The notes under the pieces were generated by a model. The model saw nothing but the letters and a program-made list of their open reading frames with translations, searched no databases and was not told the DNA's origin. Positions 1 to 5,738 of a stretch of DNA of 6,690 nt are shown here, in pieces (the stretch's first letter is position 1; each line of letters opens with the position of its first letter). The position numbers were made by a program, and so were the translations under genes. The DNA is from Bacteroidota bacterium (GTDB taxonomy: Bacteria > Bacteroidota > Bacteroidia > Bacteroidales > Prolixibacteraceae): contig JABMPI010000534.1 in NCBI GenBank assembly GCA_013203755.1, forward strand, positions 1 through 6,690. Reading direction: 5' to 3'.

Positions 1-1048
1 CATTATAAGTATTCGTGGCCAAAGTGCTTCCATTCATATCACCAACATTTGTCCAGGTCAATTTATCTTTATCAATTGCATCCACCCATTCAATGCGGTT
101 TTCATCAATACTTACCTGGTAAATTTCAAATCCTTTTCTTTTATATTTTTTATAAAGTTCTACCAAAACGGGGTTTCCAATTCGCGAACCACGATCTTCG
201 GCTGCCCAAAACTGCAGCAAAACTACTTTGCCGCGTAAAGATGAAAGAGCAATTTCCTTTCCATCCTGATTAGGCAATAAAATATCCGGGCTATTTTCAC
301 CATTTTCCTGAATAAACTGTTGCATTTTCGCTGCCCTTTCGTTTTCCAAAACCCGCAAAGTATTTTGGTAAAGTGCCTGAACATGCTTCGAATTCGGATA
401 AATTGAATTTAATGCCGATGCAGCTGTTCGCATCGATTGCAAATCGCTAATTACATAACTTCCATCTTGAAATTGCTGATACAGTGCGTAAACACTTGCC
501 ATAGAAAATGCATTTTTTGTAACAAAGGCAATAGAATAATCCCTTTGTTTCTGAACAATTTTACCGTATTCTTCGTCCCACTGTGGCTTCAACTTGCTAT
601 AGTCCGGATTTCCTTTATACACTTCATTCAATGCTTTCAAGGAATCTAATCCATGCTCCGTCGTATTTAATTCTACAATTAAATCTTTAACCAACTTCGA
701 ACCTAACGAACCCTCTACATTGTATTCCCGAGAGAAATTTGCAATATCGGCTTCAACAGTTACGTTTTCAACAGAATCAACCAAAAGGGTAATTATGTTC
801 TTATCCGACATTCTTAAAAGATAGAATGTTGGAGTACCTGTTTCCCAGGTAAACTCAAACTCACCATTTTTATCAATTTTCATTTCAGCCAATGGTTCTC
901 GCGAAGAAACCAGCAATTCCTCAAAATAAATAGTTTCTCCGGCGGCGTGTGTAATTTTACCTTTTATGGTAAACTGATTGCTTTTTTGGCAACTACTTAA
1001 TACTATAATTGCGGCAACTAGAATAAATACAATTCGGTTTAATGTCAT
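1..1048 (-). CDS. DUF4369/thioredoxin-like lipoprotein lacking the CXXC site (partial, C-terminus outside window)
   Basis: I translated this by hand: an uninterrupted frame of 349 residues runs from ATG at 1048 to the left edge with no stop. Residues 1-20 are a lipoprotein signal (basic N5 region, hydrophobic core, lipobox L-S-S-C with Cys20), so the protein is probably anchored in an envelope membrane. Residues about 25-120 resemble the DUF4369 domain common in Bacteroidota TlpA-like proteins, ending in the usual V-x-G-S motif (111-114). A helical linker follows, then a thioredoxin fold from about 250 (SPDILLPNQDGK, SLRGKVVLLQFWA). Where relatives have W-A-x-W-C-x-x-C, this one reads W281-A-A-E-D-R-G-S-R289, so both redox cysteines are missing. 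Relatives with the motif reduce disulfides in the periplasm; this copy cannot do that chemistry at the usual site and may be a binding or structural protein. The missing end should carry the cis-proline loop and about 30-50 residues. It is divergent from ribF. Confidence 0.9.
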   Translation of the reverse strand, partial: MTLNRIVFILVAAIIVLSSCQKSNQFTIKGKITHAAGETIYFEELLVSSREPLAEMKIDKNGEFEFTWETGTPTFYLLRMSDKNIITLLVDSVENVTVEADIANFSREYNVEGSLGSKLVKDLIVELNTTEHGLDSLKALNEVYKGNPDYSKLKPQWDEEYGKIVQKQRDYSIAFVTKNAFSMASVYALYQQFQDGSYVISDLQSMRTAASALNSIYPNSKHVQALYQNTLRVLENERAAKMQQFIQENGENSPDILLPNQDGKEIALSSLRGKVVLLQFWAAEDRGSRIGNPVLVELYKKYKRKGFEIYQVSIDENRIEWVDAIDKDKLTWTNVGDMNGSTLATNTYN

Positions 1049-1069
1049 GCTTATTTTTATTAAAGGGCG

Positions 1070-1097
1070 TAAAATTAACAAAATCCACTATATCAAA
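1070..1097 (-). promoter_or_regulatory. possible Bacteroidota-type promoter for the thioredoxin-like lipoprotein gene
   Basis: Read on the minus strand, TTTG (1097-1094) is followed after 16 bases by TAATTTTA (1077-1070), which matches the Bacteroidota -7 consensus TAnnTTTG at all but the last base. It ends 21 bases before the ATG at 1048. The spacing is slightly shorter than the usual 17-23, and the region is AT-rich, so a chance match is quite possible. Confidence 0.3.
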
Positions 1098-1158
1098 AAC
1101 TGTATTTCGGAAAATAACATATTTTAAGAATTTCTTTTACTTGCAGAATTTTACTTTT

Positions 1159-1193
1159 TTTGCCTTTTTATTCGTCAAAAAATTTTATGTTCG
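1159..1193 (+). promoter_or_regulatory. possible Bacteroidota-type promoter for ribF
   Basis: TTTG at 1159-1162 is followed after 23 bases by TATGTTCG at 1186-1193, one mismatch from TAnnTTTG. It lies 19 bases before the proposed GTG start at 1213. If used, it would place transcription initiation downstream of any longer ribF reading frame and so supports the GTG start. Spacing is at the upper limit of the known range, so this is tentative. Confidence 0.3.
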
Positions 1194-1212
1194 TTCATAT
1201 TCTATCAGCAAA

Positions 1213-2145
1213 GTGAAATTATATACAGATTTAAAACATTTTAATGCAAAAAATCCGGTAGTAACTATCGGCACTTTCGATGGTGTCCATTTAGGACATC
1301 ATAAAGTTATTAAACGCCTCAAAGAGATTGCAAACAAACACAATGGAGAATCTGTTATCTTCACGTTTTACCCTCATCCGAGATTGGTAACAACGCCAAA
1401 CCAAAGCAATTTACGCCTGCTTACAACACTCGAAGAAAAAATTAAACTTTTCGAAAAATTTGGCATCGACCACCTTGTTGTTTATCCCTTTAACAAAGAA
1501 TTTTCAGAATTAACTTATTCTGAATTTGTAAAACAAATTTTGGTTGAAAAAATAAAAACACACTGTTTGGTAGTTGGCTACGACCACAAATTTGGCAAAA
1601 ACCGTGAAGGTGGTTTTGAATACCTGCAAAAATGCGCTGCGCAATTTAATTTTGAAATTGAAAAACTAGACGCACTTTCTGTTGATAAAAAAAATGTAAG
1701 CTCAACAAAAATTCGTGAAGCATTACAAAGCGGTAACATTAAGTTGGCAAATCATTTTCTTGGCTACAATTTTACACTTCACGGAACTGTGGTTTCGGGA
1801 AAACAGCTCGGTAGAAAACTGGGGTTTCCCACAGCAAATATTGAAGCTTCAGACAAACACAAAATTATTCCGGGTTACGGCGTATTTGCGGTTAAGGCAA
1901 ATGTAAACGGTAAAATTTACAACGGAATGCTAAACATTGGCACTCGCCCAACTTTCAATAAAAATGCAGACAACCGGAGTATTGAAGTTAATATTTTTGA
2001 TTTCTCGGGAGATATTTACGGGCAAGAAGTAACACTTATTTTTGTTGACAAAATAAGAGAAGAGCAAAAATTCGAAGGAGTTGAAATGTTAACGAAGCAG
2101 CTCCAAAAAGATAAAATTACTGCTCTGGAAATCTTATCAATCTAA
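1213..2145 (+). CDS. ribF: Bifunctional riboflavin kinase/FAD synthetase RibF
   Basis: This cytoplasmic enzyme phosphorylates riboflavin to FMN and then adenylates FMN to FAD. In the 310-residue product, the N-terminal FAD synthetase (nucleotidyltransferase) domain shows TIGTFDGVHLGHHKVI (18-33, with H26-L-G-H29 as the HxGH motif), FTFYPHP (50-56), VVGYDHKFGKNREG (120-133) and SSTKIREAL (163-171). The C-terminal kinase domain shows GKQLGRKLGFPTANI (196-210, PTAN nucleotide/Mg site), GYGVFAV (221-227), NIGTRPTF (241-248) and the expected catalytic Glu in SIEVNIF (E258). Length and both domains are typical of complete bacterial RibF. I chose GTG at 1213 because family members begin with a short stretch like VKLYTDLKHFNAKNPVVTIGTFDG; the frame stays open back to an ATG at 1042, but those 57 residues look non-coding and would overlap the divergent neighbour's start. 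The gene ends TAA and overlaps the convergent EEP gene by 9 bases. Confidence 0.95.
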   Translation: MKLYTDLKHFNAKNPVVTIGTFDGVHLGHHKVIKRLKEIANKHNGESVIFTFYPHPRLVTTPNQSNLRLLTTLEEKIKLFEKFGIDHLVVYPFNKEFSELTYSEFVKQILVEKIKTHCLVVGYDHKFGKNREGGFEYLQKCAAQFNFEIEKLDALSVDKKNVSSTKIREALQSGNIKLANHFLGYNFTLHGTVVSGKQLGRKLGFPTANIEASDKHKIIPGYGVFAVKANVNGKIYNGMLNIGTRPTFNKNADNRSIEVNIFDFSGDIYGQEVTLIFVDKIREEQKFEGVEMLTKQLQKDKITALEILSI

Positions 2146-3210
2146 GTCCTTTTTTATTACCAATTCGCACGAAATAGGTAAATGGTCGGACAAACGGAAA
2201 TCGTAGGTTTGGAAATTATACGACTCGAATTTAGCTCCATGAAAAATATTATCAATCCGAAACGAAGGCAATTTTCCAATGTATGTTCGCCCCACTCCTT
2301 TCCCTGAACTCACAAATGCATCAGTCAAATCTCCTCGCAATTGTTGGTAAGAAAACGAAACCGGGGTGTCGTTAAAATCGCCGCAAACAATTACCTCATA
2401 CGGAGACTCATACATATATTTTTTTATTTCCCGAACTTGTTCTGCCCGCATCTGAAATGCCTTTTTAAATTTAACGCTCATTTCGCGAACCTCTTTTAAA
2501 TCTTTTTCCTGATTAACTCCAAGCGAATCGATAATTGAATATTTATTCGGGTCGATTTGATACGATTGCAAATGCACATTAAAAATACGAAAAGTATCTT
2601 TTTGAATTATGACATCGGTATAAATCGTTATGTTTCGCGATTTTTCAAAACGAATTTCTCCCATGTTTACAATTGGATAGCGTGTCATTGTAACCGAGCC
2701 GTAAGTTGTACTGGTGCGTGCATACTGATAATGCTCGATTGAACTCAATTTTTTAACTGTATTTGGCAAGTTAAAAATGGTGTTTTTACGCAACCTAGCT
2801 TCTTGCAAACAGATAATATCAGCATTCTGCTCTTCTAAAAAAGAGACAATTTTATTGGCATTCTCTTTTTGTGTAAAGTCCTTGTCTCCAATAAAATATT
2901 TCACATTATACGAAACCACTTTTACATCGCCTTTTTCCACATTCTCTCCTTTTAGCTGAACATAGCGCGAAACAAAGCCCCAACCTATTAGTATTGAAAG
3001 CAACGAAAACAATAAAAAGCGGGGTTTAACCAACATCCAAAACACAATAAAAAGAATATTCGCTATTAAAATAAAAGGATAAGCTAATCCAAACAATGAA
3101 GGTACCCAATATTTATCGGGAGAAATATAAACCGATAGATATCCTATAAATAGCGATAAAATCACTATAAAATTCACGAGTAATAATATGCTTTTAAGGG
3201 CTTTCCTCAC
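2137..3210 (-). CDS. Membrane-anchored endonuclease/exonuclease/phosphatase-fold protein
   Basis: The 357-residue product begins with about three membrane segments (roughly 7-29, 38-61 and 65-81), followed by a soluble EEP-fold domain from about 95 to 352. Active-site signatures are present in order: VVSYNVKYF (Asn102), IICLQEAR (Glu137), FNVHLQS (His213), CGDFNDTP (Asp278, Asn280), RIDNIF (Asp320) and LSDHLPI (Asp342-His343). These are the metal-binding and catalytic residues of the DNase I/ExoIII/sphingomyelinase superfamily, so the domain should be an active metal-dependent phosphodiesterase or phosphatase. Its substrate cannot be told from sequence: nucleic acid, phosphoinositide-like or sphingolipid headgroups are all possible in this superfamily. 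The start is GTG at 3210 (MRKALKSILL); I see no better ATG upstream. It follows prmC after 75 bases on the same strand and is probably co-transcribed. Its end overlaps ribF by 9 bases. Confidence 0.9.
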   Translation of the reverse strand: MRKALKSILLLVNFIVILSLFIGYLSVYISPDKYWVPSLFGLAYPFILIANILFIVFWMLVKPRFLLFSLLSILIGWGFVSRYVQLKGENVEKGDVKVVSYNVKYFIGDKDFTQKENANKIVSFLEEQNADIICLQEARLRKNTIFNLPNTVKKLSSIEHYQYARTSTTYGSVTMTRYPIVNMGEIRFEKSRNITIYTDVIIQKDTFRIFNVHLQSYQIDPNKYSIIDSLGVNQEKDLKEVREMSVKFKKAFQMRAEQVREIKKYMYESPYEVIVCGDFNDTPVSFSYQQLRGDLTDAFVSSGKGVGRTYIGKLPSFRIDNIFHGAKFESYNFQTYDFRLSDHLPISCELVIKKDLD

Positions 3211-3253
3211 TTTGTTAATTTTCTGCTTTGCGAAGCAAGATAGAAAAAAGTGT

Positions 3254-3271
3254 TTGAAAATTTATTTTCAA
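3254..3271 (-). terminator. AT-rich inverted repeat downstream of prmC, possible weak terminator
   Basis: A perfect inverted repeat with 8-base arms, TTGAAAAT and ATTTTCAA, and a 2-base centre lies 15 bases past the prmC stop. On the minus strand it is followed by ACACTTTTTTC, a short U-run. The arms are only A/T-rich with one G-C pair each, so the hairpin would be weak, and in AT-rich DNA such repeats arise by chance. It might attenuate read-through from prmC into the EEP gene. Confidence 0.25.
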
Positions 3272-3285
3272 TGCAGATTCTATTG

Positions 3286-4131
3286 CTAATTTTTCTTTCT
3301 ACAGTACACCATTCGATCTTTGCCATTCATGTCTTTTTTCACAACAATGTAAACAAAATCTTTGTGTGCTAACAGGTTACACATTTCTTTACCCAGATAT
3401 TCGTTAATTTCGAAAAATAATTTTCCATCTTTAACTAAATATTTTTGAGCAAACTCGGCAATTCTACGATAAAAAATAAGTGGGTCTTCATCTGAAACAA
3501 ACAGAGCATTTTCGGGTTCGTACTTCAAAACGTTGGTTTGCATTTCCTGCTTTTCAAGCTCCCGAACGTACGGAGGATTACTCACAATTACATCAAACGA
3601 GTTCCATTTATAATTTTCCCAATCCAAAATATTAGTTTGAAAAAAACTCACTTCCAGGTTATTTAAACTGGCATTTTGTTTGGCAACCTCCAATGCATCT
3701 TCCGAAATATCCACTCCAGAAACACTGGCATTTTTTATTTTACTTTTCAAAACAAGTGGAATACAACCGCTTCCAGTTCCAATATCCAATATTCGAGGCG
3801 ATTCGAATGAATTGCTTTCAATAATCCACTGCACTAATTCTTCGGTTTCGGGGCGAGGAATTAAAACCGACGAAGTAAGATTCAAATTCAGTCCGTAGAA
3901 TTCTGTTTCGCCAAAAATATATTGAATAGGTTCATGCATTTTTAATCGTTGAATAATTGCTTCAATCTTTTGAATCTCGGGGAAGTTTAATTTTTCTTCC
4001 TTTTTTAAAATCTGTTCTGTAAAACTCCACCCACAAACCGATTCAAAAATCAATCGGATAAATCCTTGCACCTCAGTTTCAGGATACAATTCAGCTAATT
4101 CTTTTTTAATGTATTGAATAGTCGCTTGCAT
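3286..4131 (-). CDS. prmC: Peptide chain release factor N5-glutamine methyltransferase PrmC
   Basis: PrmC uses S-adenosylmethionine to methylate the glutamine of the GGQ motif in release factors RF1 and RF2 in the cytoplasm, raising termination efficiency. The 281-residue protein is of family length. Residues 1-80 form the helical N-terminal release-factor-binding domain, ending in PIQYIFGETEFYG (68-80). IPRPETEELV (91-100) is the conserved linker motif. The Rossmann methyltransferase core follows: DIGTGSG (116-122, SAM binding), GVDIS (139-143), and the diagnostic SNPPYV (184-189), where N185-P-P-Y188 holds the substrate glutamine. KDRMVYCRK near the C-terminus matches the usual G/K-D-R end. 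The ATG at 4131 gives a canonical N-terminus. It is divergent from ribD by 41 bases and lies upstream of the EEP gene. In many bacteria prmC follows prfA; here it does not. Confidence 0.96.
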   Translation of the reverse strand: MQATIQYIKKELAELYPETEVQGFIRLIFESVCGWSFTEQILKKEEKLNFPEIQKIEAIIQRLKMHEPIQYIFGETEFYGLNLNLTSSVLIPRPETEELVQWIIESNSFESPRILDIGTGSGCIPLVLKSKIKNASVSGVDISEDALEVAKQNASLNNLEVSFFQTNILDWENYKWNSFDVIVSNPPYVRELEKQEMQTNVLKYEPENALFVSDEDPLIFYRRIAEFAQKYLVKDGKLFFEINEYLGKEMCNLLAHKDFVYIVVKKDMNGKDRMVYCRKKN

Positions 4132-4149
4132 TTTTTATTTTTGACCCGA

Positions 4150-4157
4150 CAAAGTTA
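4150..4157 (-). promoter_or_regulatory. -7 box of a likely prmC promoter
   Basis: Read on the minus strand this is TAACTTTG, an exact match to the Bacteroidota -7 element TAnnTTTG, ending 18 bases before the prmC ATG at 4131. No TTTG -33 box sits at the expected distance, where the sequence is already ribD codons. The assignment therefore rests on the -7 match and position alone. Confidence 0.4.
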
Positions 4158-4172
4158 ATTTTTCCTTGCAAA

Positions 4173-5216
4173 ATGACGACCGACGAAAAATATATGAATC
4201 GCTGCCTCAAATTGGCAAATTTAGGTGCAGGAAGTGCTTCCCCAAATCCAATGGTGGGCTGCGTAATTGTTTGCAATGGAGAAATTATTGGTGAAGGTTA
4301 TCACCAAAAACATGGCGAAGCACATGCAGAAGTTAATGCTATAAATTCTGTCAAAAACCCTAAATTACTAAAAGAAAGTACAATTTACGTAACGCTCGAA
4401 CCCTGCGCCCATTTTGGATTAACACCTCCGTGTTCTGATTTAATTGTTGAAAATCAGATTCCAAAAGTTGTAATTGGCACAATCGACCCCTTTGCAAAAG
4501 TAGCAGGCAAAGGAATTGAAAAACTAAAAAATGCCGGCATTGAAGTTGAAGTTGGTGTTTTGGGAAAGGAGTGCCGCGAAATCAACAAACGCTTTTTTAC
4601 TTTTCATGAAAAAAAACGCCCGTATATTATTTTAAAATGGGCACAAACCCTCGATGGTTTTATAGACGTTGAACGCACCGAAAAAGAGTTTGGCGAACCA
4701 ACCTGGATAACCGGACAGAAAGCACTGCATCGCGTTCATGAAATACGTGCTGTTGAAGATGCAATTTTTGTTGGAACAAACACTGCGTTAAAAGACAATC
4801 CATCGCTAACCGTTCGCCACTGCCCTGGAAAAAACCCTGTGCGAATTGTGCTTGACAATCAATTGCGATTACCCGAACGACTTAATCTTTTTGACGGTTC
4901 TGTAAAAACCATTGTTTTCAATTCAAAACAAAATAAAGAGCTAGAAAATATTTTATTTGTGAAAATTGATTTCGACAAAGAGATTATTCCACAAATACTG
5001 GACGAACTCTACAATCAAAATATACTTTCGGCTATTGTGGAAGGTGGTAAACAACTGTTGCAAAGTTTTATTAATGCAAAACTTTGGGACGAAGCGCACC
5101 TGTTTATTGGAAATAAATATTTTTATAATGGAATAAATGCTCCGCAAATTTCAGGGAAAATAATTTCCTCAGAAAAAATGGAATCCGATAAATTAATTAT
5201 TTATAAAAATCGCTAA
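4173..5216 (+). CDS. ribD: Riboflavin biosynthesis bifunctional deaminase/reductase RibD
   Basis: RibD performs the second and third steps of riboflavin synthesis in the cytoplasm: deamination of the pyrimidine made by GTP cyclohydrolase II, then NADPH-dependent reduction of the ribose side chain. The 347-residue product has both domains. The N-terminal zinc-dependent deaminase shows SPNPMVGCVIV (23-33), GEAHAEVNAI (H51-A-E53, zinc ligand and proton shuttle) and TLEPCAHFGLTPPC (zinc ligands C78 and C87), then GTIDPF (102-107). The C-terminal reductase runs from about 148, with YIILKWAQTLDG (151-162), TWITG (177-181), and HEIRAVEDAIFVGTNT followed by DNPSLTVR (208-215); GGK near the end is also typical. 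No key residue is missing. The ATG at 4173 fits the family start. The gene shares a 41-base divergent spacer with prmC and its TAA overlaps the neighbouring lipoprotein stop by 4 bases. The spacer is too short for an FMN riboswitch. Confidence 0.96.
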   Translation: MTTDEKYMNRCLKLANLGAGSASPNPMVGCVIVCNGEIIGEGYHQKHGEAHAEVNAINSVKNPKLLKESTIYVTLEPCAHFGLTPPCSDLIVENQIPKVVIGTIDPFAKVAGKGIEKLKNAGIEVEVGVLGKECREINKRFFTFHEKKRPYIILKWAQTLDGFIDVERTEKEFGEPTWITGQKALHRVHEIRAVEDAIFVGTNTALKDNPSLTVRHCPGKNPVRIVLDNQLRLPERLNLFDGSVKTIVFNSKQNKELENILFVKIDFDKEIIPQILDELYNQNILSAIVEGGKQLLQSFINAKLWDEAHLFIGNKYFYNGINAPQISGKIISSEKMESDKLIIYKNR

Positions 5217-5629
5217 TACCTTATTGTCTTGGGGGCGCCCGGCATAATTTCAATTTTCAAAACATGTTCTACATATTGAAAATAATAGAATAGCTCGTGG
5301 TTTAGTTCAAAACCATAATCTACATTGGGGTCATAACCAATTATTGATTCAAAAAATGAACTTTTTCGTCCACTATTTACATGAATATTCCATACAGAAA
5401 CATATTGTCGGTTCCAATTCTCGTAATACTCTTGCGAGCGATGCTCCGTAGGATTATTATGCAATAAATACCAGGTTTTAAATTTCGCATCAAAAGTTTC
5501 CATGCCGTATTCTACACTATCTTCAACTATTTTATCATTTGACCGACTTTCAACTTTTACCGCACTTTTTTGTGTTGAACAAGCAGCAACAATAAGCAAA
5601 GCTCCAATCCAAAATATAATCCGTTTCAT
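5213..5629 (-). CDS. Small lipoprotein, probable DUF6146 family
   Basis: This 138-residue protein starts with a lipoprotein signal: MKRIIFWIGALLIVAAC, with lipobox V-A-A-C and Cys17 as the predicted lipidated residue, followed by a polar Ser/Lys-rich linker to about residue 35. The mature part is rich in aromatic residues: F-K-T-W-Y at 50-54, EYYENWNRQYVSVWN (68-81), and a C-terminal signature YDPNVDYGFELNHELFYYF (99-117). From memory this pattern matches the DUF6146 family of Bacteroidota lipoproteins, which typically contain a similar WL...Y-Y-S-x-x-F/Y-x-E-x-x-N block and an NYDPxIDYGYEVNYxLYNYF block. No function is known to me for the family. There are no catalytic motifs that I recognise; an envelope structural or binding role is only a guess. 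It converges on ribD with a 4-base overlap of stop codons and diverges from the cardiolipin synthase gene. ATG at 5629 is the clear start. Confidence 0.85.
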   Translation of the reverse strand: MKRIIFWIGALLIVAACSTQKSAVKVESRSNDKIVEDSVEYGMETFDAKFKTWYLLHNNPTEHRSQEYYENWNRQYVSVWNIHVNSGRKSSFFESIIGYDPNVDYGFELNHELFYYFQYVEHVLKIEIMPGAPKTIRY

Positions 5630-5738
5630 AACTCCAAACTTTAAAATACTCTGCTATCGGCACTTACGAAATAAATACCAATATTGTTTTTCATCTCTAT
5701 TTTTACGAAATTTAATGCACCAACAATAATAAGATAAA

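Noticed and set aside
49..649. Small plus-strand open frames at 49-273 and 437-649
   Set aside because: They lie antisense to the well-supported thioredoxin-like lipoprotein gene, have Cys- and aromatic-rich non-protein-like composition and show no recognisable motif.
1049..1212. Possible FMN riboswitch upstream of ribF
   Set aside because: The spacer is very AT-rich and lacks the conserved GC-rich stems and the base tracts of the RFN element.
1715..1906. 63-codon plus-strand frame inside ribF
   Set aside because: It is an out-of-frame shadow of ribF kinase-domain codons.
2557..2959. Plus-strand frames at 2557-2742 and 2777-2959
   Set aside because: Both are antisense to the EEP gene, whose catalytic motifs are in the minus frame.
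3680..3898. 72-codon plus-strand frame opposite prmC
   Set aside because: It is antisense to the PrmC SAM-binding core; no independent support.
4953..5147. 64-codon minus-strand frame inside ribD
   Set aside because: It is antisense to the RibD reductase domain and lacks any family feature.
5233..5240. GC-only palindrome GGGCGCCC in an AT-rich area
   Set aside because: It simply encodes part of the P-G-A-P stretch near the end of the DUF6146 protein and has no U-run or repeated partner, so I do not call it a terminator or a site.
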